From Cupriavidus sp. MP-37 (GTDB lineage: Bacteria > Pseudomonadota > Gammaproteobacteria > Burkholderiales > Burkholderiaceae): a stretch of 64,000 nucleotides of DNA. Below are positions 20,732 to 29,100 of this stretch, in pieces. The notes beneath the pieces were generated by a model. It saw only the letters and a program-made list of their open reading frames with translations, did no database searches and was not told where the DNA came from. Location of the stretch: positions 705,001 to 769,000 of the forward strand of contig NZ_CP085344.1 of NCBI RefSeq assembly GCF_020618415.1. The letters are read 5' to 3'. Position 1 is the first letter of the stretch. The number at the start of each line of letters is the position of its first letter. Made by a program: the position numbers and the translations under genes.

Positions 20732-21178
20732 TCAACACTCGTTCGATGGCGCCAGCCGCGCCTCCTGGCCGCCGTCGGGGTAGATCACGCGCACGCAGGC
20801 GCCAGGCTCCAGCCCCGGCGCCGCCGGTGCGTTGGCCGACACCATGGCGCCGTCCAGGGTGCGCACCTTGTACTGGAACAGGTCCACTTGCTGCACCGGC
20901 GCCGGCTTGCTGAACAGCCGGCTCAGGTCGAAGGCAAAGCCCACCCCCACGCCGCCGCCGTGCCCGCCGCTGGCGGCACCCACGCCGACGCTGGTGCCGC
21001 CGCCGTAGTAAGGGGGCACCTGGGCCACGTCCAGGCGGGTCAGGAACACTCTTTCGGTGACACGGCCCAGCTTGATGGTGGCGTTCACCGGGGTGACCTG
21101 CGGCGGCTGCGGCGTGCTGCTGCAGGCGGCCAGCACCGGCAGCAGGCCGCCCAGGGTAAGGATGGCATGCGGTTTCAT
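20732..21178 (-). CDS. Small Gly-rich putative lipoprotein
   Basis: A 148-aa protein. The signal MKPHAILTLGGLLPVLAAC has lipobox VLAAC (Cys19), then SSTPQPP. The mature part has a Gly-rich stretch YYGGGTSVGVGAASGGHGGGVGVGFAFDLS that resembles outer-membrane glycine-zipper proteins, and ends with a short beta-rich part containing RTLDGAMVSANAPAAPGLEPGACVRV. No family is recognised with certainty. ATG 21178 overlaps the stop of the upstream MarR gene (ATGA), so the two form an operon. Function unknown. Confidence 0.8.
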   Translation of the reverse strand: MKPHAILTLGGLLPVLAACSSTPQPPQVTPVNATIKLGRVTERVFLTRLDVAQVPPYYGGGTSVGVGAASGGHGGGVGVGFAFDLSRLFSKPAPVQQVDLFQYKVRTLDGAMVSANAPAAPGLEPGACVRVIYPDGGQEARLAPSNEC

Positions 21179-21678
21179 GGCGAGATCAGGCCGGATTTGA
21201 GCCGGCCAAGCAGTCGGAACAAGGCGCGCCGGTCGGTCTCGGCCAGGCCCGAGAACAGTTGCCCGATCCAGTCCTCGTGCGCGCGCGCCATGCGCGAGAA
21301 CGCGGCGCGCCCGGCCGGCGTCAGGCGGATCAGATAGGCGCGCCGATCGGTGGGCAGGGCCTCGCGCGAGACCAGCCCTTCCTGCTGCAGCTGGTCGGTG
21401 ATGCCCGTGACGTTGCCGCCGGTCACCATCATGCGGCGCGACAGCTCGCCCATCTTGAGCCCTTCGGGATGGCGGTCGAGCTGGGCCATCAGGTCGAAGC
21501 GGGGCAGGGTGCAGGCGAACTCCTGGCGCAGCCGCGAGCGGATATCCGCCTCGATCAGGTTGGTGCAGGTCAGCAGCCGCAGCCATAGCCGCAGGGCCTC
21601 GTGCTCGGTGTGGTCGGCGCGGGTTTCGAGGTCGACCGGCGCGCTCTCGGCGCCGGGGGCGGGAGACAGGTTGGGCAT
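21175..21678 (-). CDS. MarR family transcriptional regulator
   Basis: A 167-aa winged-helix regulator. The DNA-binding part reads MGELSRRMMVTGGNVTGITDQLQQEGLVSREALPTDRRAYLIRLTPAGR (about residues 75-125), with DRRA in the wing. The dimerisation helices are at both ends. Start choice is uncertain: ATG 21678 (MPNLSP) is chosen because the residues before it are low quality, but ATG 21753 is in frame and is preceded by TTGAGG. Three 11-bp tandem repeats at 21684-21716 lie just before the chosen start. Marr proteins usually sense phenolic or other small ligands and regulate their own operon; here that would include the lipoprotein gene. Confidence 0.87.
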   Translation of the reverse strand: MPNLSPAPGAESAPVDLETRADHTEHEALRLWLRLLTCTNLIEADIRSRLRQEFACTLPRFDLMAQLDRHPEGLKMGELSRRMMVTGGNVTGITDQLQQEGLVSREALPTDRRAYLIRLTPAGRAAFSRMARAHEDWIGQLFSGLAETDRRALFRLLGRLKSGLISP

Positions 21679-21683
21679 CTTCA

Positions 21684-21716
21684 GTGCGGCAGGTGTGCGG
21701 CAGGTGTGCGGCAAGC
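21684..21716 (-). repeat. Three 11-bp tandem repeats before the MarR gene
   Basis: GTGCGGCAGGT at 21684-21694, again at 21695-21705, and GTGCGGCAAGC at 21706-21716 on the + strand. The period equals about one helical turn. If translation starts at 21678 the array is in the 5' leader; if it starts at 21753 it is coding sequence. Confidence 0.75.
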
Positions 21717-21824
21717 GCCGCCTGGGGCCGCCCACGCTGCGGGCGGCCGACATTTGATGCCTCAAGTATATGCGCGATACGCGCCGCAGCCCTGCCGGCG
21801 ATCAAGCCCGCGCCGCCGCGTGCG

Positions 21825-22826
21825 TCAATCCACCTTGGCGCCCGAATCCTTGACCACCTTGGCCCATTTCGCGGTTTCGGCGCGGATGAACGCGGCGAAC
21901 TGCTCCGGCGTGTTGCCGACCGGCTCGGCGCCCTGCGCCTGCAGCCGTTCGCGCACCGCCGGGGCGCCCAGGGCCTTGGCCACTTCCTGATGGATGCGCT
22001 GGATCACGTCCGTCGGCGTGCCGGCCGGCGCCAGCATGCCGAACCAGGAGCTGGCCTCGTACTGCGGCAGGCCGGCGGCCTGGGCGATGGTGGGCACGCC
22101 CGGCAGCGCCGGCGACGGCTTTGCGCTGGTCACCGCCAGCGCCTTGAGCTTGCCGCTCTTGATCAGCGCCATCGACGACGGCAGGTTGTCGAACATCACC
22201 TGCATGGTGCCGCCCGCCAGGTCGGTCAGCGCGGGACCGCTGCCCTTGTACGGGAAGTGCACCATGAAAGTCCGGGTTTGCGTCTTGAACAGCTCGCCGG
22301 CCAGGTGGATCGAGGTGCCGTTGCCGCTCGAGGCCATGTTGATCTTGCCGGGATTGGCGCGCGCATAGGCAATCAGGTCCTTGACGCTGTCGATCTTGTG
22401 CTGCTGCGCAAACGCCGGATTGAGCACCAGCACGTTGGGCACCGCCGCCACCTCGGTGATCGGCGCGAAATCCTTGATCGGGTCGAACGGCAGCTTGCCG
22501 TACAGCGACTGGTTGATGCCATGGGTGCCGACGGTGCCCATCAGCAGCGTATAGCCGTCGGGCGCGGCCTTGGCGACGATGTCGGCGCCGATATTGCCGC
22601 CGGCGCCGGGCTTGTTGTCGACCACCACGTTCCAGCCTGGCAGCTTGCCGAGTTCGGCCGCAACCGCGCGCGCCAGGATGTCGGTGGTGCCGCCCGCGGC
22701 AAACGGCACCACCAGCCGGATCGGCTTGGCCGGATACGGGTCGGCGGCGAGCGCCGGCTGGGCGGCAAGCGCGCCGAGGCTGGCGGACAGCAGCAGCGCA
22801 ACGACGCGCCGGCGAGTGGGTTGCAT
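21825..22826 (-). CDS. Bug family tripartite tricarboxylate transporter receptor
   Basis: A 333-aa periplasmic receptor of the TctC/Bug family, which is greatly expanded in Burkholderiales. The Sec signal ends at [12 protein letters not shown]. The mature start [26 protein letters not shown] and the ligand-loop [28 protein letters not shown] are diagnostic. ATG 22826 follows AGGAG by 8 nt; a longer frame to 22862 is less likely. No TctA/TctB membrane genes are adjacent, so it is an orphan receptor. The ligand is probably a carboxylate but cannot be named. Confidence 0.9.
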   Translation of the reverse strand: MQPTRRRVVALLLSASLGALAAQPALAADPYPAKPIRLVVPFAAGGTTDILARAVAAELGKLPGWNVVVDNKPGAGGNIGADIVAKAAPDGYTLLMGTVGTHGINQSLYGKLPFDPIKDFAPITEVAAVPNVLVLNPAFAQQHKIDSVKDLIAYARANPGKINMASSGNGTSIHLAGELFKTQTRTFMVHFPYKGSGPALTDLAGGTMQVMFDNLPSSMALIKSGKLKALAVTSAKPSPALPGVPTIAQAAGLPQYEASSWFGMLAPAGTPTDVIQRIHQEVAKALGAPAVRERLQAQGAEPVGNTPEQFAAFIRAETAKWAKVVKDSGAKVD

Positions 22827-22961
22827 GCTTGGTCTCCTGTTGTGGCCCGCTGGATAGCCCACGGTGCGTATGGTCAGTGCATTCTAGTCGGCACCCGCGG
22901 CGGCGCCGATGAGGTGATGCCCTATGGATGCCCTATGGCGTGCGCGCACGGTGGCGCAATG

Positions 22962-22985
22962 AAAAAAGGCACCCGAAGGTGCCTT
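22962..22985 (-). terminator. Rho-independent terminator of the porin gene
   Basis: On the minus strand an 8-bp stem AAGGCACC/GGTGCCTT with a TTCG tetraloop is followed by six T residues. It lies about 25 nt after the porin stop. Confidence 0.9.
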
Positions 22986-23009
22986 GCAGGATCGGCCTTG
23001 GAAGGCGGA

Positions 23010-24143
23010 TCAGAACTTGTGGCGGATGCCCACCGCGACGCCGACCATGTTGTCCTTGCCGGTGCCCAGGAAGTAGCCGTTGGCGAAGCTGATGGCCGAG
23101 GTGTCGAAGTTGACGCCGGCGTTCTTCGCGTAGGCGGTGGTCAGGTAGACGTCGGTGCGCTTGGACAGGTTGTAGTCCGCGACAAACGAAATCTGCCAGG
23201 GGTTCTTGATGTTGTTGGTGGTGCCGGTGGCGGCCAGGTTCAGGTTCTTGACGTCGTCATAGAAGTAGGCGAGCGTCAGGCCCAGCGCCGGGGTGACCTG
23301 GTAGTTGGCACCGACCCAGTAGTAGTTGTCCTTCAGGATGGTGTTCTCGTTGGGTGCCTTGTTCATGCCCCAGCGGTAGCCGGCCATCAGCTTGGCCGGG
23401 CCGAAGGCGTAGCTCGCGGCAACCGCGGCCTTCTTGAACTCGCCGGTGCCGCCGGCGGCGTTCAGGGTCGGGTTGTACTGGTCGTAGGCCGCCGAAATGC
23501 CGAACGGACCTGCCGCCCACGCCAGGCCGGCACCGTAGCCGGTGTCGCGGCGGAACTGACCCGGGACCTCGCCGGCGCCGGCCACGCCGTTGCCGAACGA
23601 CCAGTGGGCGATTGCCGTCACCGGACCGAACTTGCCGGTGTACTTGGCGGTGTTGTCCGAGCGGAAGTTCAGGCCCAGCTGCGCCACCACCGGCTCATAC
23701 TGGGTGGCGTAGCCGGTCGGCGAGAAGTTGGCCATCATGTCGAACAGCGTGGTGTACTGGCGACCGAAGGTGAAGCGACCAACCTGGTTGCTTTCCAGGC
23801 CGACATAAGCCTGACGACCGAACAGGCGGCCGCCTTGCTGCAAGCGGCCATCATCCAGGCCGAAACCGCTTTCGAGCACGAACAGCGCCTTCAGGCCGCT
23901 GCCGAGGTCTTCCACGCCGCGCAGACCCCAACGCGAACCGGACAGGCCGCCCGAGGTCAGCCGGAAGACGTTTTCCGCCGGGCCGGTTGCCAGGCCATTG
24001 GCGGCCGACGGGGTGACGCTGGACATGTTGCTCACGTATTCGATGTTGGCATCGACCACACCGTACAGGGTCACGCTCGATTGGGCCTGCGCCGCCCCAG
24101 CAAATGCGCCAAGCGCTGCCAGCGCCAGAAGCGATTTCTTCAT
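23010..24143 (-). CDS. Gram-negative porin (OmpC-like, porin_4)
   Basis: A 377-aa trimeric general porin of the outer membrane. The signal MKKSLLALAALGAFAGAAQA is cleaved before QSSVTLYGVVDANIEYVSN, a start typical of Burkholderiales porins. Alternating beta-strand pattern continues to the C-terminal Phe (GIRHKF), needed for BAM recognition. The eyelet segment FLLESGFGLDDGRL-type (here LFVLESGFGLDDGRL) and RQAYVGLESNQVGRFTFGRQYTTLFDMM are present. The gene is single, with its own terminator, and its leader contains a T-rich region from 24240 to 24300 where the promoter should lie. Confidence 0.95.
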   Translation of the reverse strand: MKKSLLALAALGAFAGAAQAQSSVTLYGVVDANIEYVSNMSSVTPSAANGLATGPAENVFRLTSGGLSGSRWGLRGVEDLGSGLKALFVLESGFGLDDGRLQQGGRLFGRQAYVGLESNQVGRFTFGRQYTTLFDMMANFSPTGYATQYEPVVAQLGLNFRSDNTAKYTGKFGPVTAIAHWSFGNGVAGAGEVPGQFRRDTGYGAGLAWAAGPFGISAAYDQYNPTLNAAGGTGEFKKAAVAASYAFGPAKLMAGYRWGMNKAPNENTILKDNYYWVGANYQVTPALGLTLAYFYDDVKNLNLAATGTTNNIKNPWQISFVADYNLSKRTDVYLTTAYAKNAGVNFDTSAISFANGYFLGTGKDNMVGVAVGIRHKF

Positions 24144-24480
24144 GCTCGTTGATCTCCACTGTAAGAATTATTGGTGACGGCGCGGAAGAACCTCCTGATG
24201 GTCTCCATCCCCCGTGCGTCAAACTTCCTTCGAAGTTGCGAAGTACTGTAACAAACAACTTTTCGTTCACCATTGGGGCCCAACCCCTTGTCTTGTTTTA
24301 ACAACTCAGGGTTTGTGAGTAGCCAGGCGTATCAACGCAAGGCGGGATGCGGGCTGGCGGCGATTAGAGGCAAGCTACAATACGGGTAATCCCGATGGCG
24401 CCCCGGCGTGCCGCGCCGCGGCCGCGCACCCCACCATGGCAGGGGCTTGCCCGGGCACCGATTCCAACCGCCTCTGCGAC

Positions 24481-25104
24481 ATGGACAACCTGATCAAAGA
24501 ATTCGACGTGGCCCTGCGCGCCATTGCCGGCGCCACGCGTTCGGCGCGCGCCAACCCGGCCGACCGGCTGGCGCCGGAAACCGAACAGATGAGCCCCGAA
24601 GAGCGCCGCCATGTGGCCGGCCTGATGCGCATCAACCATGTCGGCGAGGTCTGCGCGCAAGCCCTGTACCAGGCGCAGAAGCTGACCGCGCGCAACGGTG
24701 CCGTGCGCGCGCAGATGGACGCCGCCGCGCGCGAAGAGGAAGACCACCTGGCCTGGTGCGCCGAGCGCCTGCGCGAACTGGGTTCGCGTCCCAGCCTGCT
24801 CAATCCCCTGTGGTACGCCGGCGCCTTCGCCATCGGCTGGGTCGCCGGCCGTGCCGGCGATCGCGTCAGCCTTGGCTTCGTTGCCGAGACCGAGCGCCAG
24901 GTCGAGCACCACCTCGGCGGACACCTGGACCGCCTGCCCGAGTCCGACGGCCGCTCCCGCGCCATCCTGGAACAGATGCGCGACGACGAGATCCGCCACG
25001 GCGACGCCGCGCGCGAGGCCGGCGGCATGCCGTTGCCGGCGCCGGTGCGGGCGCTGATGCGCGGTGCCTCGCGCGTGATGACCACCGCCGCCTACCGCAT
25101 CTGA
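24481..25104 (+). CDS. coq7: 2-nonaprenyl-3-methyl-6-methoxy-1,4-benzoquinol hydroxylase
   Basis: A 207-aa di-iron monooxygenase catalysing the C6 hydroxylation step of ubiquinone synthesis. Ferritin-like ligands are visible: E56 in [14 protein letters not shown], the EEEDH block (E86, H89), the [14 protein letters not shown] helix, and [10 protein letters not shown] near residue 175. ATG 24481 (MDNLIKEF) fits family starts; the frame is open upstream to 24436. A hydrophobic segment [20 protein letters not shown] could be the membrane-interaction part. It is single and precedes the dcw cluster in the same direction. Confidence 0.93.
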   Translation: MDNLIKEFDVALRAIAGATRSARANPADRLAPETEQMSPEERRHVAGLMRINHVGEVCAQALYQAQKLTARNGAVRAQMDAAAREEEDHLAWCAERLRELGSRPSLLNPLWYAGAFAIGWVAGRAGDRVSLGFVAETERQVEHHLGGHLDRLPESDGRSRAILEQMRDDEIRHGDAAREAGGMPLPAPVRALMRGASRVMTTAAYRI

Positions 25105-25370
25105 GGTCCGTCGTCCGAGCCCGGGCGGCTCCCGCCGAGCCCTGGATTCAGCAGGGCTGGCGGGCATTTGTTGTATCCTCGGGGCGCGCGCCGGGACAGG
25201 TCTTTCCCGCGTGGTCGGCAGTTCCTCCGCAAGTGGTTCTCAGGTGGTTTCTCTGCTTTCCTCCCTAACATCTTCATTTCATTAAGGAATCACTTTTCCG
25301 GTGCGTGAGGTGTGCGCGCTAAGTCATTGTTCTGATTAAAAAAATCTCGTTTGCACCCCGGCCTGCAGCC
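25105..25370 (+). other. Intergenic region upstream of the mraZ promoter
   Basis: This is 266 nt between coq7 and the mraZ promoter. It becomes less GC-rich from about 25240 (TTCATTTCATTAAGG, then a run of seven A at 25339-25345), which often marks an upstream promoter region. I see no gene and no clear terminator for coq7. Confidence 0.5.
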
Positions 25371-25399
25371 TTGACCGCCCATATCGCTTCCTCTAAAGT
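25371..25399 (+). promoter_or_regulatory. Probable sigma70-type promoter of the dcw cluster
   Basis: -35 TTGACC (25371-25376, 5/6 matches), a 17-nt spacer, and -10 TAAAGT (25394-25399, 4/6). Transcription would start near 25406, giving a leader of about 135 nt before mraZ. The -10 overlaps the first of four MraZ-type repeats. Confidence 0.65.
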
Positions 25400-25437
25400 G
25401 GGAAATAGTGTGAGGAAGTGTATTTTTGTGTGAAATT
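25398..25437 (+). promoter_or_regulatory. MraZ operator: four 10-bp direct repeats
   Basis: GTGGGAAATA, GTGTGAGGAA, GTGTATTTTT and GTGTGAAATT follow one another with an exact 10-bp period at 25398, 25408, 25418 and 25428, and GGG follows. MraZ of E. coli and Mycoplasma binds GTGNG-type direct repeats spaced about one helical turn in front of its own operon. The array covers the -10 and the expected start site, so binding would block transcription. Confidence 0.8.
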
Positions 25438-25541
25438 GGGCCCCGGCCGTGGGATGATTCTCGCCATAGCCGGAACGGAAGGATTCACGCGCATGCCGGC
25501 CGGCGAAGCGTTCGCGGCGCCGGCATGGACCGGGAGCAAGC

Positions 25542-25970
25542 TTGTTTCAGGGAGCATCGGCGCTGTCGCTGGATGCCAAGGGGCGGATGTCGATTCCGTC
25601 CCGGCATCGCGAAGCGCTGCAACAGCAGGCCGAGGGCCGGGTGACGCTGACCAAGCACCCGGATGGCTGCCTGCTGCTGTTTCCCCGGCCCGAGTGGGAA
25701 AACTTCCGCACGCGCATTGCAGCGCTGCCGATGGATGCGCACTGGTGGAAGCGCATCTTCCTGGGCAACGCCGCCGACGTGGAAATGGACGGCGCGGGCC
25801 GGGTGCTGATCGCACCGGAGCTGCGCAGTGCCGCCATGCTCGACAAGGAAGTCATGCTGCTCGGCATGGGCAGCCATTTCGAAGTGTGGGATGCCGCAAC
25901 CTACGCCGCCAAGGAGCAACAGGCGATGGCGCAGGGCATGCCCGAAGCATTGAAGAATTTCTCTTTCTGA
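25542..25970 (+). CDS. mraZ: Transcriptional regulator MraZ
   Basis: A 142-aa AbrB-fold protein at the head of the dcw cluster; it binds repeats before its own operon and represses it. Two swapped-hairpin half domains each carry the family DxxxR motif: [14 protein letters not shown] (residues 10-23) and [14 protein letters not shown] (about 82-95). The start is TTG at 25542, supported by the conserved MFQG N-terminus and GGGAGC immediately upstream. rsmH follows 7 nt after the stop. Confidence 0.95.
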   Translation: MFQGASALSLDAKGRMSIPSRHREALQQQAEGRVTLTKHPDGCLLLFPRPEWENFRTRIAALPMDAHWWKRIFLGNAADVEMDGAGRVLIAPELRSAAMLDKEVMLLGMGSHFEVWDAATYAAKEQQAMAQGMPEALKNFSF

Positions 25971-25977
25971 AGAGGTC

Positions 25978-26973
25978 ATGAGTCCTACCGGAACCCCGGC
26001 AACCCCCGCCCTGCACCATCGCACCGTGCTGCTGGACGAGGCCGTCGACGCGCTGGTCTGGCGGCCCGACGGGGTTTACGTCGACGGCACCTTCGGCAGG
26101 GGAGGGCACAGCCGGGCGGTACTGGCCCGGCTGGGGCCAGACGGGGCCCTGGTTGCGTTCGACAAGGACCCAGCAGCAATCGCAGAAGCGGGCACCATCA
26201 AGGATGCCCGCTTCTCCATTGAGCACGCGAGCTTTGCGGCGATGGCCGAGCGCCTGTCGGGGCGCGGCCATGTCGCCGGCGTGCTGCTCGACCTGGGGAT
26301 CAGCTCGCCCCAGATCGATGAGGCGGCGAGGGGGTTTTCCTTTCGTTTCGAGGGCCCGCTGGACATGCGCATGGACACCACGCGCGGCATCACTGCCGCC
26401 CAGTGGCTGGCGCAGGCGGATGAGCAGGACATTGCCAGGGTGATACGAGACTATGGGGAAGAACGGTTTGCTATACAGATTGCAAAGGCGATTGTTGCTC
26501 GCCGGAGCGAATCCGGCGATGGCGGACCCGTCGCCACTACTGCCGACCTTGCCGCGCTCGTGGCGAAAGCCGTCAAAACACGCGAGAAGGGTCAGGACCC
26601 TGCGACCCGCACCTTTCAGGCTCTACGGATTCACATCAATCAAGAGCTTGAGGACCTCGAAAGAGGGCTGAAGGCGGCTTATGACCTGCTGCAGGTTGGG
26701 GGACGCCTGGTGGTGATCAGCTTCCATTCGCTGGAGGACCGCATCGTCAAGCGGTTCATGGCGGCGCACGCCCGTCCCCAGCAGGATGCCGATCCGGCGC
26801 TGCGCCGCGCGCCGCTGCGCGCGGCCGACCTGCCGCAACCGACGCTGCGCCTGCTGGGGCGCTACAAGCCGGGCGCCGCAGAGGTGGCCGCCAACCCGCG
26901 CGCGCGCTCGGCGGTGATGCGCGTCGCCGAAAAGCTGGCCGCAGCGCCCGCCGGCGCAGGGGCGCGCGCATGA
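25978..26973 (+). CDS. rsmH: 16S rRNA (cytosine(1402)-N(4))-methyltransferase
   Basis: A 331-aa SAM-dependent enzyme that methylates N4 of C1402 in the ribosomal P site. Motifs are [13 protein letters not shown] at the start, the SAM-binding [47 protein letters not shown], the [18 protein letters not shown] helix and [20 protein letters not shown] lies just before ATG 25978. Its stop overlaps ftsL by 4 nt. Confidence 0.96.
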   Translation: MSPTGTPATPALHHRTVLLDEAVDALVWRPDGVYVDGTFGRGGHSRAVLARLGPDGALVAFDKDPAAIAEAGTIKDARFSIEHASFAAMAERLSGRGHVAGVLLDLGISSPQIDEAARGFSFRFEGPLDMRMDTTRGITAAQWLAQADEQDIARVIRDYGEERFAIQIAKAIVARRSESGDGGPVATTADLAALVAKAVKTREKGQDPATRTFQALRIHINQELEDLERGLKAAYDLLQVGGRLVVISFHSLEDRIVKRFMAAHARPQQDADPALRRAPLRAADLPQPTLRLLGRYKPGAAEVAANPRARSAVMRVAEKLAAAPAGAGARA

Positions 26974-27281
26974 ACCGCCTGACCTTCTTCCTGCTGGCCG
27001 CGCTGATCCTGTGCGCGCTGTCGCTGGTGAGCGCGCAGCACCAGGCGCGCACGCTGTTCGTCGCGCTGGAGCGGGCCCAGGCCGAAGAAAGGCAACTCGA
27101 TGTCGACTGGTCGCGCCTGCAATACCAGCAGAGCGCGCTCGGCAAGAGCGCGCGCATTGCCGACGCCGCGCGCGCGCAGCTGAAGATGGCCCCGATCAAC
27201 CCCGGCAAGACCCAGTACCTGTCGGGCATCGTGCTGCCGCCGGCACCGTCCGCGCCGGCCAGCGCAGCGGAGGCGCGCTGA
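26970..27281 (+). CDS. ftsL: Cell division protein FtsL
   Basis: A 103-aa bitopic membrane protein. A single membrane span ([18 protein letters not shown], residues 5-22) is followed by a periplasmic coiled-coil ([26 protein letters not shown]), the family plan. FtsL binds FtsB and FtsQ and activates FtsWI. It overlaps rsmH (ATGA) and ftsI (TGATG). Confidence 0.92.
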   Translation: MNRLTFFLLAALILCALSLVSAQHQARTLFVALERAQAEERQLDVDWSRLQYQQSALGKSARIADAARAQLKMAPINPGKTQYLSGIVLPPAPSAPASAAEAR

Positions 27282-29086
27282 TGAGCATGGCCCGCCCCAA
27301 CCCGCCCCGCCGCGACCGCAACGGCACCGCCTCGCGCCCGCGCAGCGGCCAGTTCGCCGCCAGCCCGGTGCTGGGCCTGCGCCTGCCGATGTGGCGCTCC
27401 AAGCTGGTGGTGTTCCTGATGTTCGCGGCGTTCGTCGCGCTGGCCCTGCGCGCGGCCTGGATCCAGGGGCCGGGCAACCAGTTCTACGAGGCCGAGGGCA
27501 AGAAGCGCTTCCAGCGCACGCTGGAATTGCCGGCCACGCGCGGCAAGATCCTCGACCGCAACGGCCTGGTGCTGGCCACCAGCCTGCCGGTCAAGGCAAT
27601 CTGGGCGGTGCCCGAGGACGTGCCCAACCAGGTCGAGGCGGCCAAGATCCGCCAGCTGGCCCGGCTGCTCGGCATGTCCGAGAAGGACCTGAGCAAGAAG
27701 CTGTCCGAGGACAAGGGCTTTGTCTACCTGAAGCGCCAGGTGCTGCCCGACGTCGCCGACAAGATTGCCGCGCTGAAGATCGAAGGCATCCACCAGACCC
27801 GCGAATACAAGCGCTTCTACCCGGAAGGGGAGGCGATGGCGCATATCGTCGGCTTCACCAACGTGGAGGACCGCGGGCAGGAAGGCGTCGAGCTGGCGCG
27901 CGAGAGCGGCCTGGCCGGCCGCGCCGGCGCGCGCCAGGTGATCAAGGACCGGCTCGGCCGCGTGGTCGAGGACATCGGCGTGCTGAAGACCCCGCGCGAT
28001 GGCGAGGACATCCAGCTGTCGATCGACGCCAAGATCCAGTACCTGGCCTACAACGAGCTCAAGGCGGTGGTAGAGAAGCACAAGGCCAAGGCCGCCAGCG
28101 CGGTGGTGCTCGACGCCCAGACCGGCGAGGTGCTGGCGCTGGCCAACTGGCCCACCTACAACCCCAACGACCGCACCCGGCTGTCGGGTGAGCAGCTGCG
28201 CAACCGCGTGCTGACCGACACCTTCGAGCCCGGCTCGATGATGAAGCCGATCACGGTGGGGCTGGCGCTGCAGCTCAAGCGCGTGTCGCCGTCGACGGTG
28301 ATCGCCACCACCGGCAAGTACCAGTTCGAAGGCGCCACCATCACCGATACCCACAACTACGGCGCGCTCACCGTCACCGGCGTGATCCAGAAGTCGTCCA
28401 ACATCGGCACGACCAAGATCGCGATGATGATGAAGCCGCAGGAAATGTGGGACATGTACACCAGCATCGGCCTGGGCCAGGCGCCCAAGATCGGCTTCCC
28501 CGGCGCGGTGGCCGGGCGCGTGCGCCCGTACAAGAGCTGGCGCCCGATCGAGCAGGCCACCATGTCATATGGCTACGGCCTGTCGGTGTCGCTGTTCCAG
28601 ATGGCGCATGCCTACACCATCTTCGCGCACGATGGCGAGCTGATCCCGGTGACGATGTTCCGCACCAACGGCCCCGCCACCGGCGAGCGCATCCTGTCGC
28701 CGCAGGTGGCGCGCGACGTGCGCGCGATGATGGAAACCGTGACCGCGCCCGGCGGCACCGCGCCCGAGGCGCAGGTGATGGGCTACCGCGTCGGCGGCAA
28801 GACCGGCACCGCCTACAAGCACGAAGGGCGCGGCTACAACCGCAGCAAGTACCGCGCCTCGTTCATCGGCCTGGCGCCGATGTCGAACCCGCGCATCATC
28901 GTCGCCGTCAGCGTGGACGAGCCTACCGCCGGCAGCCACTACGGCGGCCTGGTCGCCGGTCCGGCGTTCGCGGCCATCACCGGCGGCACGCTGCGCGCGC
29001 TGAACGTCCAGCCCGATTCGCCGATCCGCCAGCTGGTGGTCAGCGACAAGGTGCAGGAAAGCGAACCGTGGAGCTCGACCCAATGA
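27281..29086 (+). CDS. ftsI: Peptidoglycan D,D-transpeptidase FtsI (PBP3)
   Basis: A 601-aa class B penicillin-binding protein that crosslinks septal peptidoglycan. Basic N-terminal tail, one membrane span at about 41-60 (KLVVFLMFAAFVALALRAAW), then the non-catalytic PBP dimer domain (RGKILDRNG). Active-site motifs are SMMK with Ser319, SSN at 372-374 and KTG at 507-509. ATG 27281 overlaps the ftsL stop; the longer frame to 27011 is in the ftsL coding region. It partners with FtsW, encoded 5.7 kb on. Confidence 0.96.
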   Translation: MSMARPNPPRRDRNGTASRPRSGQFAASPVLGLRLPMWRSKLVVFLMFAAFVALALRAAWIQGPGNQFYEAEGKKRFQRTLELPATRGKILDRNGLVLATSLPVKAIWAVPEDVPNQVEAAKIRQLARLLGMSEKDLSKKLSEDKGFVYLKRQVLPDVADKIAALKIEGIHQTREYKRFYPEGEAMAHIVGFTNVEDRGQEGVELARESGLAGRAGARQVIKDRLGRVVEDIGVLKTPRDGEDIQLSIDAKIQYLAYNELKAVVEKHKAKAASAVVLDAQTGEVLALANWPTYNPNDRTRLSGEQLRNRVLTDTFEPGSMMKPITVGLALQLKRVSPSTVIATTGKYQFEGATITDTHNYGALTVTGVIQKSSNIGTTKIAMMMKPQEMWDMYTSIGLGQAPKIGFPGAVAGRVRPYKSWRPIEQATMSYGYGLSVSLFQMAHAYTIFAHDGELIPVTMFRTNGPATGERILSPQVARDVRAMMETVTAPGGTAPEAQVMGYRVGGKTGTAYKHEGRGYNRSKYRASFIGLAPMSNPRIIVAVSVDEPTAGSHYGGLVAGPAFAAITGGTLRALNVQPDSPIRQLVVSDKVQESEPWSSTQ

Positions 29087-29100
29087 GATCGACCCGATGA
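29075..29100 (+). repeat. 14-bp tandem duplication at the ftsI-murE junction, with a 5-codon bridging frame
   Basis: TCGACCCAATGA at 29075-29086 and TCGACCCGATGA at 29089-29100 are copies with one mismatch. The first ATGA overlaps the ftsI stop and the second overlaps the murE start. Between them ATG AGA TCG ACC CGA TGA (29083-29100) is a 5-codon frame touching both genes. It may carry ribosomes from ftsI to murE; there is no proof that it is used. Confidence 0.6.
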
